64,000 bases of DNA from Cognatishimia activa (lineage in GTDB: Bacteria; Pseudomonadota; Alphaproteobacteria; Rhodobacterales; Rhodobacteraceae): contig NZ_CP060010.1 in NCBI RefSeq assembly GCF_017798205.1, positions 2,108,001-2,172,000 of the forward strand. The letters are read 5' to 3'. Below the pieces are notes generated by a model. It worked only from the letters and a program-made list of their open reading frames with translations, ran no database searches and had not been told where the DNA came from. The translations under genes and the position numbers were made by a program. Shown in pieces: positions 1 through 9,008 of this stretch (position 1 is its first letter; every line of letters begins with the position of its first letter).

Positions 1-1278
1 ATAGTCTTCATTCACCGTGATGCGCTGACAGGTGCCAATGGCCTCAGTCGTCGTAACAACCGTTCCCGCGCCATCGGTGAAAAAGCCGGTGCGAGAGAAT
101 TTCGGACGGCGTACTTCCAGACCAGACAGCAGGTCGATGTCATCCAGCAATTCAAGCCCCGCATCCGGTGCCAAAGTCCCTCCGATGCGTGTGAACGACG
201 TCCGCATTTCGCCAAGAATCCGGCGGCGGCGCTCTTCGTCTCCGGTTGGCCAGACAAGGGTGAAGCCTTTGATTTGACCATCCCGCAGGCCGACTTCGGT
301 GAAGGAAACGATCTCGTCATCCGCGCCTTCCAGAGTGAAACCGTTCTTGGTCAGACGACGATCACCGTCCAGCGGCACAATCTTGAGCGTTTGCATGATC
401 TCATAGAGGCCTGCCAGCGTAGTGCGGTTACCGTCCTGAGAAATCAGGATCACCTGCGCGTCAATGTCGCCGCGTGGTTTGAAGGTGACGAAGGGGTAGA
501 TCGGGTCGGTCTTCGTGACAACACCGGTCGGGATCTGGATCTCGATGCCAGAGTCAAACTCAGTCACCAAACGCATGTCCATACCGTCCAAGATCGCATT
601 ATAGGCCCGCAGGATCTCGGCACGCTGTAAGGTCGACATAACGCCAGTTGGCTCATATCCGTTGTCTTCCTGCCACGCAGCCATCGCGTTGCGGGTTCCG
701 CGTCCATAGGCTCCGTCGATTGCGGAATTATAGAAGCCAGCCCATTGCAACAGACGCTGAAGGTCTTTCTTTTGCTCGCGATTGAGCTGATCTTCAGATG
801 CCCGCGCTTCGCGCACCGTTTCGCCGGGATCTCTGAACTCTGGTTCTACTGGGACAACTGGAACTGGCGTTGCCACCACTTCCGTGGTCGCGGTTTCTTC
901 AACCGCTGTCTCTTCTTCGGTCGCGGCGACCGCCGGTGCTGCCCCGAGCGTGGTATTCAGAGGCCAGAATTGTTCGTCAAACGCCGAAGAGAAGGTGATG
1001 TAGGAATCGCGCGGGATCAGATTGCGCCGGCGCAAGTCTCGCAGCCGACGATCCGCTGTCACGCGATCAAACGGGCCAATGGCAATGGCGTACCACCCGC
1101 CACCTAGGGCAAAACCATTCACGTCCTCAAGATCCTGCGCATAGCGTTGCGCTTCGACGGTGGCCTCGGTAAGGCTCGGGCGGGCTTTGATCTGAACCCA
1201 AACACCGCTTGATTGCGCAGATGCAAATTGCGCGCCAAGCAGCAGGGCAAAGACAAAAGAAAGAAACTTAAAACGCAT
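1..1278 (-). CDS. Secreted SPOR/peptidoglycan-binding, trypsin-like peptidase protein (partial, 3' end off the left edge)
   Basis: My own reverse-strand translation stays open from an ATG at 1278 to base 1 (426 codons, no stop). It begins with a signal peptide (MRFKFLSFVFALLLG, cleaved near ASAQS). A SPOR-like segment follows (residues about 25-100), then an acidic/Val-Thr linker. A PG_binding_1-type domain comes next (LQRLLQWAGFYNSAIDGAYG, near residue 170). At the left edge is the start of a trypsin-like domain (SRTGFFTDGAGTVVTTTEAI). The protein is probably periplasmic and binds cell wall. Where DegP-like proteases have the catalytic His (TNAHVV), this one reads TTTEAI, so it may be catalytically inactive. 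A second in-frame ATG at 1287 would add three residues. It is divergent from glyQ. The domain order is seen; the function is inferred. Confidence 0.75.
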   Translation of the reverse strand, partial: MRFKFLSFVFALLLGAQFASAQSSGVWVQIKARPSLTEATVEAQRYAQDLEDVNGFALGGGWYAIAIGPFDRVTADRRLRDLRRRNLIPRDSYITFSSAFDEQFWPLNTTLGAAPAVAATEEETAVEETATTEVVATPVPVVPVEPEFRDPGETVREARASEDQLNREQKKDLQRLLQWAGFYNSAIDGAYGRGTRNAMAAWQEDNGYEPTGVMSTLQRAEILRAYNAILDGMDMRLVTEFDSGIEIQIPTGVVTKTDPIYPFVTFKPRGDIDAQVILISQDGNRTTLAGLYEIMQTLKIVPLDGDRRLTKNGFTLEGADDEIVSFTEVGLRDGQIKGFTLVWPTGDEERRRRILGEMRTSFTRIGGTLAPDAGLELLDDIDLLSGLEVRRPKFSRTGFFTDGAGTVVTTTEAIGTCQRITVNEDY

Positions 1279-1434
1279 CGATAACATGGCCCTTTGGCTA
1301 CGGAAATTTCCTGTCCCGCGCAGTTTTACCAATTCTCAAGGGGCATGCACTCGAAAATTGAGCTTTCGTGCAATTGACCCGCCCGTGTGTTGCGCATAGG
1401 AACTAAACGCGTTTGATATGGGCAAGGCAGAGCA

Positions 1435-2361
1435 ATGACAGACGGTAAACCCAAGTCTTTCCAAGAGATCATTTTGCGGCTTCAGAGCTACTGGGCGGCA
1501 AAGGGATGTGCGATTATGCAGCCTTACGACATGGAAGTGGGCGCGGGCACGTTTCACCCGGCGACCACCCTGCGTTCTTTGGGTAGCAAACCTTGGGCCG
1601 CGGCCTATGTTCAGCCGTCTCGCCGTCCGACCGATGGGCGCTATGGTGAGAACCCCAACCGCTTGCAGCACTACTATCAGTATCAGGTCTTGATCAAACC
1701 CAGCCCGCCGAACCTGCAAGAGCTGTATCTTGGGTCGCTCGAGGCGATCGGCATCGATATGGAGCTTCACGACATCCGCTTTGTTGAGGATGACTGGGAA
1801 AGCCCTACGCTCGGTGCTTGGGGTCTGGGCTGGGAAGTCTGGTGTGACGGGATGGAAGTCAGCCAGTTCACTTATTTCCAGCAAGTTGGCGGTCATGATT
1901 GCCATCCGGTTTCTGGCGAGCTGACCTACGGGCTCGAGCGTCTGGCGATGTATGTGCTGGGCGTGGACCACGTGATGGACATGCCGTTTAATGACCCGTC
2001 AGCGCCGATTGCTTTGACATACGGTGATGTCTTCAAGCAAACCGAAGAAGAATACGCACGTTGGAATTTCGACGTTGCGAATACAGAGGTTTTGCTGCGT
2101 CACTTTGAGGAAGCTGAAGCGGAATGCGAAGCGATCCTGAGCCAAGAGCACGACGATCCCAAAACCGGTAAACGCATCATCATGGCGCATCCGGCCTATG
2201 ATCAATGCATCAAGGCGAGCCATATCTTCAACCTGCTCGATGCACGCGGTGTGATTTCTGTCACGGAACGTCAGGCTTACATTGGCCGTGTGCGGGCGCT
2301 GGCCAAGAAATGCGCCGATGCCTTTGTCTTGACCGAAGCAGGTGGCGGAGCGGCCGCGTGA
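1435..2361 (+). CDS. glyQ: Glycine--tRNA ligase alpha subunit
   Basis: This is the catalytic alpha chain of the alpha2beta2 glycyl-tRNA synthetase, which charges tRNA-Gly with glycine using ATP. The 308-residue protein has the normal family length. The start [20 protein letters not shown] and the [15 protein letters not shown] and [17 protein letters not shown] segments are typical class II aminoacyl-tRNA synthetase motifs of GlyQ. The beta subunit gene follows about 530 bp downstream, separated only by a small membrane-protein gene whose GTG start overlaps the glyQ stop. The three genes therefore look like one transcript. Confidence 0.97.
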   Translation: MTDGKPKSFQEIILRLQSYWAAKGCAIMQPYDMEVGAGTFHPATTLRSLGSKPWAAAYVQPSRRPTDGRYGENPNRLQHYYQYQVLIKPSPPNLQELYLGSLEAIGIDMELHDIRFVEDDWESPTLGAWGLGWEVWCDGMEVSQFTYFQQVGGHDCHPVSGELTYGLERLAMYVLGVDHVMDMPFNDPSAPIALTYGDVFKQTEEEYARWNFDVANTEVLLRHFEEAEAECEAILSQEHDDPKTGKRIIMAHPAYDQCIKASHIFNLLDARGVISVTERQAYIGRVRALAKKCADAFVLTEAGGGAAA

Positions 2362-2882
2362 ACGGAAAAATCGTCGGAGCATTCATTCTAATGACGGCAT
2401 TGGCAGCGGGCATCGCGCTTTATGTGTTTCAGGTCTATGCCTTTTATGAACCCGTAGAGGCCTCGGGCGACGCGGACGTTCAGATGACCCTGCTGGCCAG
2501 CAATCAGCCCGAAGCGATCCTCTATGAGAACTTTGAAGCGATTGATGCCGACAGCTCTCCGATCCGCTATCGCGCCTGTTTCACGACGACCATGAGCCAG
2601 CCTCTGCTGACCGAGACATATAAGCCCTACGACAAAGCCGTGCCAAATGTGGCGCCGGGCTGGTTTGACTGTTTCAACGCGGATGAAATCGGCGCGGCGC
2701 TGTCCAGCGGCGAGGCATTGGCCTTTCTGGGCACCGAAAACATTCACTATGGCATCGACCGCGTGATCGCTGTGATGCCCGACGGCCGGGGCTTTGCCTG
2801 GCACCAGATCAACCCTTGCGGAGAGACCGTTTTTGACGGCGATCCCGCTCCGGCGGGATGTCCGCCGCAACCCGAAGGCTGA
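2358..2882 (+). CDS. DUF6446-type membrane-anchored protein between glyQ and glyS
   Basis: The start is a GTG at 2358 that overlaps the TGA of glyQ (GTGA), with GGAG seven bases upstream. An earlier ATG at 2205 in the same frame lies wholly inside glyQ and is rejected. The 174-residue product has one N-terminal membrane helix ([20 protein letters not shown]), then a roughly 150-residue periplasmic part with several cysteines (RACFTTT, FDCFNAD, NPCGET, AGCPP). I recognise it as the small family found between glyQ and glyS in Rhodobacterales (DUF6446, from memory). Function is unknown. Its location ties its expression to glycyl-tRNA synthetase but does not prove a role there. Confidence 0.85.
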   Translation: MNGKIVGAFILMTALAAGIALYVFQVYAFYEPVEASGDADVQMTLLASNQPEAILYENFEAIDADSSPIRYRACFTTTMSQPLLTETYKPYDKAVPNVAPGWFDCFNADEIGAALSSGEALAFLGTENIHYGIDRVIAVMPDGRGFAWHQINPCGETVFDGDPAPAGCPPQPEG

Positions 2883-2887
2883 GTGAT

Positions 2888-5110
2888 ATGCCCGATCTTT
2901 TGATTGAACTTTTCTCCGAGGAAATCCCCGCGCGTATGCAGGCGCGGGCGGCCGAGGATCTGAAAAAGCGCGTGACCGATGGGTTGGTGGCCGCGGGTCT
3001 GACCTATGCGCATGCCTCAAGCTTTTCGACCCCGCGGCGTCTGACCCTCGCGCTTGAGGGGATGTTGGCTGAAAGCCCAACGGTGCGCGAAGAGCGCAAA
3101 GGTCCCAAAGTGGGCGCGCCGGAGAAGGCCATCGAAGGTTTCCTGCGCGGCGCTGGCCTCACCATGGATCAGCTTGAAGAACGCGACACGCCGAAGGGCG
3201 CGGTTTACTTTGCGACCATCGAGAAAACCGGGCGACCGGCTGCCGAGATCGTGGCTGAGGTTCTGGAAGACACGATCCGCAATTTCCCATGGCCCAAGGC
3301 GATGCGTTGGGGGGCAGGGGCTTTGCGTTGGGTACGGCCTTTGCATTCGATCCTGTGCTTGATCACGGATGAAGCGGGTGCGACCGTCGTGCCGATGGAT
3401 GTGGACGGGATTGCGGCCGGTGATACCACCGAAGGCCACCGCTTCATGGGCACTGGCCGTTTTGCGGTGACCTCCTTTGAGGATTATGAGGCGCGACTGA
3501 AGCGCAATCACGTGATCCTGAACGCCACCGAGCGCGCCGAAGCGATCTGGGCTGATGCGCAGAATTTGGCCTTCGCGCAGGGCCTAGAAGTGGTTGAGGA
3601 CAAAGGCCTTTTAGCCGAGGTCGCTGGGCTTGTGGAATGGCCGGTGACCCTGATGGGCGACATCGCCGAGGATTTCTTGGGTCTGCCGCCTGAGGTGCTA
3701 CAGACCTCAATGAAAGAACACCAGAAGTTCTTCTCCGTGAAGAACCCCAAAACGGGCCGGATCGAGAAATTCATCACCGTCGCCAACCGCGAGACCGCCG
3801 ACCAGGGCGCGACCATTCTGGCGGGCAACCAGAAGGTTTTGTTCGCGCGCTTGTCTGACGCCAAGTTCTTCTGGGAGAACGACGTGCGCATCGCCAAGAC
3901 TGGCGCGAGCGAGTGGCTGGAGAAGCTCACCCATGTGACCTTCCACAACAAACTCGGCAGCCAGGGTGAGCGGATCGACCGCATCGCAGCACTTGCCCGC
4001 GAAATCGCGCCGATTGTGGGGGCGGATGCGGATCTGGCCGAAAAGGCCGCGCGCTGGGCCAAGGCGGATCTCAGCTCTGAGATGGTCTATGAGTTCCCAG
4101 AGCTGCAGGGTCTGATGGGCCAGTATTATGCAGAATACGCCGGCCATGAGGCCGAAGTCGCGGCAGCAGCGACCGAGCATTACTCGCCGCTGGGGCCATC
4201 GGATGATGTGCCGACCGCGCCGGTGTCTGTGGCCGTGGCGCTGGCGGATAAACTGGACGTACTGACAGGCTTCTGGGCGATTGATGAAAAGCCGACGGGG
4301 TCGAAAGATCCGTTTGCGCTGCGCCGAGCGGCGTTGGGTGTCATTCGGTTGGTGCTTGAAAATGGTGTTCAAACCAAATTGGATCGCTTTTTTGATACCC
4401 AGCTTATTCGCCACAAAGTAAAGTTGAACGAAGATACTTTGGACAGTGGCGAAACGGCCATGCTCAAAGATCTGCTGACCGAAATCGCACGACATGGCGT
4501 GTTTGGTGCAGCTCTTGAGACGGTCAAACAGAAGTCGGCTGAAAGCCGAGCACCAGAGGTCGTTGCGCCTGTTCCCGATATTTCCGATGACCTTTTGGGC
4601 TTCTTCCACGACCGCCTCAAAGTTTTCCTGCGCGACCAAGGCATTCGCCATGACGTCATCGACGCCTGCATTGCGATGGAGGGCAATGACGACATCGCTC
4701 TGCTCGTGAACCGTGCACAGGCGTTGCAGGCCTTCCTTGGCACGGATGACGGTGAAAACCTGCTGCAGGGCTTCAAACGCGCCAACAACATCCTGACCCA
4801 AGCCGAGGAAAAGGATGGCGTCGAATATTCCTTCGGGGCCGAGGTGAAATTCGCCGAAGACGCCGCCGAGAAAGATCTGTTTGCTGCGCTCGATAAGTTC
4901 GAGGCTCCGATTGCCGAGGCCATCCGGGGCGAGGATTTCGCCGCCGCAATGGCAGGCCTCGCAGGTCTGCGCGCGCCGATTGATGCTTTCTTTGAGGCCG
5001 TTCAGGTCAACAGCGACAACGACGTGGTGCGCCGCAATCGCCTGAACCTGCTGAACCGGATCCGCGTGCTTTGCGGCTCGGTCGCCGATCTGACCCGCGT
5101 TGAGGGCTAA
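2888..5110 (+). CDS. glyS: Glycine--tRNA ligase beta subunit
   Basis: This is the beta chain of the tetrameric glycyl-tRNA synthetase and carries the tRNA-binding regions. The start is the ATG at 2888 (MPDLLIELFSEEIPARMQ), the usual family N-terminus; ten extra upstream codons are not family-like. At 740 residues it is close to alphaproteobacterial GlyS length. The core ELQGLMGQYYAEYAGH resembles the HD-related region of the family, and the C-terminus contains the DALR-like anticodon-binding segment (FFEAVQVNSDNDVVRRNRL). Its TAA stop overlaps the TAG of the converging EI24-type gene by four bases (CTAA). Confidence 0.96.
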   Translation: MPDLLIELFSEEIPARMQARAAEDLKKRVTDGLVAAGLTYAHASSFSTPRRLTLALEGMLAESPTVREERKGPKVGAPEKAIEGFLRGAGLTMDQLEERDTPKGAVYFATIEKTGRPAAEIVAEVLEDTIRNFPWPKAMRWGAGALRWVRPLHSILCLITDEAGATVVPMDVDGIAAGDTTEGHRFMGTGRFAVTSFEDYEARLKRNHVILNATERAEAIWADAQNLAFAQGLEVVEDKGLLAEVAGLVEWPVTLMGDIAEDFLGLPPEVLQTSMKEHQKFFSVKNPKTGRIEKFITVANRETADQGATILAGNQKVLFARLSDAKFFWENDVRIAKTGASEWLEKLTHVTFHNKLGSQGERIDRIAALAREIAPIVGADADLAEKAARWAKADLSSEMVYEFPELQGLMGQYYAEYAGHEAEVAAAATEHYSPLGPSDDVPTAPVSVAVALADKLDVLTGFWAIDEKPTGSKDPFALRRAALGVIRLVLENGVQTKLDRFFDTQLIRHKVKLNEDTLDSGETAMLKDLLTEIARHGVFGAALETVKQKSAESRAPEVVAPVPDISDDLLGFFHDRLKVFLRDQGIRHDVIDACIAMEGNDDIALLVNRAQALQAFLGTDDGENLLQGFKRANNILTQAEEKDGVEYSFGAEVKFAEDAAEKDLFAALDKFEAPIAEAIRGEDFAAAMAGLAGLRAPIDAFFEAVQVNSDNDVVRRNRLNLLNRIRVLCGSVADLTRVEG

Positions 5111-5811
5111 GAGCGCTCTTCGAGTGTGTGAAACAGGTGGGTAAACGTCGCAGCCCCGAGAATTGGGATCAAGAGGTTCACCAAAGGCACCGACAGCGGG
5201 ATCGCCATCAGCGTTCCCGCGAGCCAGATGGTGGCGAAATGTTCGCGGCGTAGCTCTTTGGCACCGTCACGGCCAATGCGGCGCATGGCTGCGATAAAGA
5301 AATATTCGCGACCCAGAAGGAAGCCGTTCAGTCCCCAGAAGATCAGAGGCGCAAAAGGCGGCAGCGCCAAATAGATCAGCAAAGCCAATATATTGGCTCC
5401 GATGAGGACGCCTAGAAAGTTGACCGTATCCTTCATAGCCTCGCTGAACGGTACAGGATCAGCGGGCGGTAGATAGGCGAAATGCCTGTCCTCAACGGCA
5501 CTCGCAATTCGATCAAGGAAGAGCGACGTAAAGGCCGAAGCCACGGGCACCATCAAAAAGACCGACAGCAGGATGATCGCAAAGAACGAGGTCGCGTTGA
5601 TGATCCACGCGCCCCATCCACCTTCGCCCATTTGCGCTGCGGCCAGATCGTAGAGGCCGAGCGTATTCAGAACGGCCAAGAGGCCGAAATAAGCTGCGAT
5701 CAACAGGCCGATTGTCAGCCCAAGCCCCAGAAACAGCACATTGCGAAACCGGGGATCGCCCAGCTGTCCAAGTGCCTTGAAAAAGCTGGAAAATATTACG
5801 CCGAGTGCCAT
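5107..5811 (-). CDS. EI24/CysZ-like multi-pass membrane protein
   Basis: The product is a 234-residue membrane protein with about six hydrophobic segments, including a first helix near residues 25-48 and a strongly hydrophobic SFFAIILLSVFLMVPVASAF. The pattern and the motif FTSLFLDRIASAVEDRHF match the EI24 domain family (formerly DUF540), which includes the sulfate permease CysZ. There is no sulfur-assimilation neighbour, so a sulfate role is not supported. Its start overlaps the 3' end of the upstream nitroreductase gene by 16 bases, which implies a shared transcript. It converges on glyS with overlapping stop codons. Confidence 0.85.
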   Translation of the reverse strand: MALGVIFSSFFKALGQLGDPRFRNVLFLGLGLTIGLLIAAYFGLLAVLNTLGLYDLAAAQMGEGGWGAWIINATSFFAIILLSVFLMVPVASAFTSLFLDRIASAVEDRHFAYLPPADPVPFSEAMKDTVNFLGVLIGANILALLIYLALPPFAPLIFWGLNGFLLGREYFFIAAMRRIGRDGAKELRREHFATIWLAGTLMAIPLSVPLVNLLIPILGAATFTHLFHTLEERS

Positions 5812-6374
5812 GTGACCTTCGCCTCTAGATCGGGACGTGGACGCTCTGGAGGCGCGGATTTCTCGGTGCCGATGTGGATCAGACCCGCCACACGCTCATG
5901 CGGTGCAAGGCCGAGGCCTTGTTCGACAAACTCGCGGTCGTGGCTCGCCCAGCCCGACAACCAATTCGCGCCCCATCCGGCGGCCAAGGCTGCGTTCAAC
6001 AGCGCCAGACAGACGGCACCCGCCGAATAGGTCTGCTCGATCGCGGGGATTTTCTCTGAAATCACAGGGCTTTCGACAACGACCACGGCGAGGCCGCTGG
6101 TTTCATATTGCATCGCCCCTTTGTCGATATCGGCTTGGTCTTTGCCCAACCGCGCGCCGCAATCCCGCGCCAATGGGGCGAGCTGCGCCAAAGCCGCGCG
6201 GTCCAGAACCATCAAGCGCCAAGGCTCGAGTTTGCCGTGATCCGGCGTGCGCAGTGCGGCCGTCAGGATCGGTTCCAACGCAGCGCGATCAGGCACCGGA
6301 TCGATCAGCGTCTTTTGCGGTCGGGATCGGCGCGACAAGAGGAAACCGAGGGCGGCTTGGTTGCGGTCAGGCAT
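5796..6374 (-). CDS. Nitroreductase family protein (YdjA-like)
   Basis: This is a 192-residue FMN-dependent NAD(P)H oxidoreductase of the small nitroreductase class. It has the early arginine-rich FMN contact SRRSRPQKTL, the RTPDHGKLEPWRLMVL segment (typical R/A-P-N/D-H-x-x-x-P-W) and the C-terminal WLSGWASHDREF...LGLAPHERVAGLIHIGT. Length fits the YdjA branch. The physiological substrate cannot be told from sequence. It lies 58 bp downstream of the histone-deacetylase-like gene and overlaps the EI24 gene, so all of these may be co-transcribed. Confidence 0.9.
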   Translation of the reverse strand: MPDRNQAALGFLLSRRSRPQKTLIDPVPDRAALEPILTAALRTPDHGKLEPWRLMVLDRAALAQLAPLARDCGARLGKDQADIDKGAMQYETSGLAVVVVESPVISEKIPAIEQTYSAGAVCLALLNAALAAGWGANWLSGWASHDREFVEQGLGLAPHERVAGLIHIGTEKSAPPERPRPDLEAKVTWHSA

Positions 6375-6432
6375 AAATGACGGGGCCTTTCAAAAAAGTC
6401 TTAGGCCAGATGTCATTGTTCCTGACGCGATT

Positions 6433-7554
6433 TCAACCTTTCGGGGGCGGGTTTTTGAAGGTTTCCGCCATTTCGCGGATCAGCTCGGCATAAAACGCCT
6501 GCGTCCGTGCGTTGGGTTGGCGGGTGCGCAGGGTGGCTTCCATCGGGTCGGGGGCTGCGATGTCGCTTTGGGCCAGTTCGGTCATGACTGCATGGCCGCA
6601 GAACGGGACATAGGCCTCGGAATAGCCGCCCTCATGCACGCAGACTACGCGACCGTCGCAGATATCATCGGCGAGGCGCATCACCTGTTTGGTCATCGCC
6701 GCAAAGGTCTCGGCTGTAGCCATCATCCGCGAGAGGGGATCAAAGGCCGAGGCATCAAAGCCGCAGGCCACAATGATTATATCCGGCGCGAAATCATTCA
6801 AAGCAGGCAATACGATGTCCTGCATGGTCATCAGATAGCCGTCATGGCCGACCCCGGGTGGGAGGGGGATGTTGATATTAGCCCCAAGCCCCGCACCGCG
6901 CCCGCGATCCGTGATGTCTCCGGTATCCAGCGGGTAGTTCTTTTCCTGATGGATCGAGATCGTCAGAACGTCGCCTCGGTCATAGTACACCGCCTCGGTG
7001 CCGTTACCGTGGTGGACGTCCCAATCCAGAACGGCGACACGCGGGATCAGGCCCTCGGCCTGCGCGGCTTCAATCGCGATGCCGATATTATTGAGCAAAC
7101 AGAAACCGTTAGGCCAATCAGGCAGGCAATGATGCCCCGGCGGACGGCACAGCGCATAGGCGTTGTTGAGCTCGCCTTTTGCCACGGCGGACACCGCAGC
7201 TTTGGCAAGACCCGAGGAACGCGACGCGATCTCAAACGCGCCTGGACCGAAGGGCGTACGCAGGCCCAGTTCTCCGCCCCCCGCATCCGAGGTGGCTTTG
7301 AATTCCTTGAGGTAGCTCTCTGGATGAACGCGGGCGAGGTCGTCCCATGTGGCGCTCTCGGCGCCCGACATGAACAGTTGTTCAGACAGTCCCGTGATGT
7401 CCAAAAGGTTTTTAAACCGTCGTTTGGTTTCAGGCCCCTCTGGCAAGCCTCCGGCGACCATGGGCTGCACCAAACCTCCGACGGGCAGGGTCAGCGCATA
7501 GTTGCCGCCTGCGTGCCAAAAGGTCTCTTCCGCCCAGAAAAACCCGGTCGCCAT
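6433..7554 (-). CDS. Class II histone deacetylase-like hydrolase
   Basis: This is a 373-residue zinc-dependent deacetylase of the arginase/deacetylase fold. In bacteria such enzymes act on acetylated small molecules (polyamines, acetoin-type substrates) or proteins. Visible motifs are RPPGHHCLPDWPNGFCLLNN (paired active-site His), VLDWDVHHGNGTEAVYY (zinc-binding Asp/His), ACGFDASAFDPLSRM (second zinc Asp) and VHEGGYSEAYVPF near the end. It is 12 bp downstream of a 77-residue gene of unknown function, so the two are probably translated from one message. The exact substrate is unknown. Confidence 0.93.
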   Translation of the reverse strand: MATGFFWAEETFWHAGGNYALTLPVGGLVQPMVAGGLPEGPETKRRFKNLLDITGLSEQLFMSGAESATWDDLARVHPESYLKEFKATSDAGGGELGLRTPFGPGAFEIASRSSGLAKAAVSAVAKGELNNAYALCRPPGHHCLPDWPNGFCLLNNIGIAIEAAQAEGLIPRVAVLDWDVHHGNGTEAVYYDRGDVLTISIHQEKNYPLDTGDITDRGRGAGLGANINIPLPPGVGHDGYLMTMQDIVLPALNDFAPDIIIVACGFDASAFDPLSRMMATAETFAAMTKQVMRLADDICDGRVVCVHEGGYSEAYVPFCGHAVMTELAQSDIAAPDPMEATLRTRQPNARTQAFYAELIREMAETFKNPPPKG

Positions 7555-7566
7555 GTCGCTTTCTCC

Positions 7567-7800
7567 TCAGTCGCGCGCGATCTTGTAAACGCCCTCAGGC
7601 AGGTCCAACGCGGCGGCCAGATCCTCGGCCATATCAATCGACAGGGTGATCTTCTGCACCCGATCGCTGCGCTCGTCATATTGTTCGATGGTGATGCAGT
7701 CTTCAAAAAGGTTAATCACCACATCCTCTTGAAGATGCGCGCCCTTTTCATCGACAAGCGTCACAACGGTGCTGTCAAATTCGTGCTCGATACTAAACAT
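7567..7800 (-). CDS. Conserved-type small acidic protein, unknown function
   Basis: The 77-residue acidic protein starts MFSIEHEFDSTVVTLVDEK and ends LAAALDLPEGVYKIARD. It has no signal peptide, no membrane helix and no cysteine pairs. The alternating pattern suggests a small beta sandwich with one C-terminal helix. It sits directly upstream of the histone-deacetylase-like gene on the same strand with a 12 bp gap. I do not recognise a named family. The strand is supported by the tight operon spacing and sensible amino-acid composition. Confidence 0.65.
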   Translation of the reverse strand: MFSIEHEFDSTVVTLVDEKGAHLQEDVVINLFEDCITIEQYDERSDRVQKITLSIDMAEDLAAALDLPEGVYKIARD

Positions 7801-7908
7801 ATCGCCAGCCTAACGCGCCGATGCGCGCTTGCAAGACATCATTGGAAAGTGACTTGGAATTGCGCGCCCTCAGAGCCTATATTTGTGGCCAAGAACAGAG
7901 GCCCATCG

Positions 7909-8604
7909 ATGCATTTTAAACTTTCAGCTTTATTATTGGCGTCATCCGTCTTGGCCGGATGCGTAGAGCCAACCAGCGCGCCGCCTGCGCAATCCACGCC
8001 CGTGGGGCCTAGCGCAAGCGACGAAGCCCGATACACGCGCGTGGTCAGCCGCATGGAACCCGTCATCGAACGCGAATGTGTGGCACGCGTGGCGTCCAAC
8101 GTGAACTGCGATTTCGCTATTATTCTGGACGAGGATCCGGCCAAAGGCTCGAACGCCTATCAAACACTGGATCGCAACGGTCGGCCAATCCTCGCATTTA
8201 CGGCCCAGATCCTGCCAGAGTTTCAGAACGACGATGAGTTGGCCTTTGTTCTGGGCCATGAGGCGGCGCACCATATCGCAGGCCACATTGCCGAAACACG
8301 CACCACCGCGACCACCGGCGCGATCCTGGGTGGGGCGATTGCGATTGTCTTGGGCGGTGGGCAATCTGCCGTCGACATCGGCATGGATCTCGGTACCACG
8401 GTCGGCGCGCGCGCCTATTCCAAGGACCACGAACTCGAAGCCGACCGCCTTGGCGCGATCTTGACGCAGCGCTCGGGATACAACGCTATCCGGGGCGCGC
8501 AGTTCTTTGAACGCATCCCTGATCCCGGAGACCGTTTCCTCGGCACCCACCCGCCCAATGCGCAGCGGATCGCTGTGGTGACCGAGACGGTTCAGGGGCT
8601 TTAG
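7909..8604 (+). CDS. M48 family zinc metallopeptidase, lipoprotein
   Basis: The real start is the ATG at 7909. A much longer open frame reaching back to 6247 is antisense to the deacetylase and is discarded. The 231-residue product has a lipoprotein signal (ALLLASSVLAGC, lipid on Cys near residue 20). It then has the M48 zinc site HEAAHHIAGH and the downstream glutamate ligand in HELEADRLG. The short length and lone catalytic domain resemble periplasmic BepA/LoiP-type quality-control proteases. Its TAG stop abuts the GTG of the YigZ-type gene, suggesting co-transcription. Confidence 0.92.
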   Translation: MHFKLSALLLASSVLAGCVEPTSAPPAQSTPVGPSASDEARYTRVVSRMEPVIERECVARVASNVNCDFAIILDEDPAKGSNAYQTLDRNGRPILAFTAQILPEFQNDDELAFVLGHEAAHHIAGHIAETRTTATTGAILGGAIAIVLGGGQSAVDIGMDLGTTVGARAYSKDHELEADRLGAILTQRSGYNAIRGAQFFERIPDPGDRFLGTHPPNAQRIAVVTETVQGL

Positions 8605-8958
8605 GTGAAGCAGATCCTCAATGTGGTCACGGATCGCGGCAGCAAATATGCGGTCAGCGGCTGCCCTGTTGAAAGTCGCGCTGATATTGACGCGGCGCTC
8701 AAGGACTTAAAACGCAACAAGAAGTTCGCCAAGGCCACGCACAACACTTGGGCTGCGGTTCTGTCAGATGGCACACCGCTTAAGGGCGACGACGGCGAAA
8801 GCGGTGCGGGGCTTGTGATTGTGCGGATGCTAGAGCGCGCGGAGTTGACGGATCACCTGATCGTCGTCACCCGCTGGTATGGCGGCGTGAAACTCGGCGG
8901 AGATCGGTTTCGGCGGGTGCAGGATTGTGTGGCGGCCTATTTGGACACGCTCGGATAA
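8605..8958 (+). CDS. YigZ/IMPACT N-terminal family protein
   Basis: This 117-residue protein carries the UPF0029 domain shared by YigZ and the N-terminal half of eukaryotic IMPACT. Motifs are [27 protein letters not shown] and [16 protein letters not shown], followed by [16 protein letters not shown] (family signature T-R-Y-x-G-G-x-x-L-G). It starts at a GTG immediately after the TAG of the M48 gene, with AGGGG about ten bases upstream. Full-length YigZ is near 200 residues; this one lacks the C-terminal DUF1949 domain. The biochemical role is unsettled in the family. Confidence 0.88.
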   Translation: MKQILNVVTDRGSKYAVSGCPVESRADIDAALKDLKRNKKFAKATHNTWAAVLSDGTPLKGDDGESGAGLVIVRMLERAELTDHLIVVTRWYGGVKLGGDRFRRVQDCVAAYLDTLG

Positions 8959-9008
8959 GCGACATTTGGGAATTCCCAAACCCCATGAAACCCGCTACAT
9001 GCCACCCC

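Noticed and set aside
6247-7908. Open frame of about 550 codons antisense to the histone-deacetylase gene, fused in frame to the M48 gene
   Set aside because: It mirrors a well-supported conserved gene, has no family features, and the lipoprotein signal at 7909 marks the real start.
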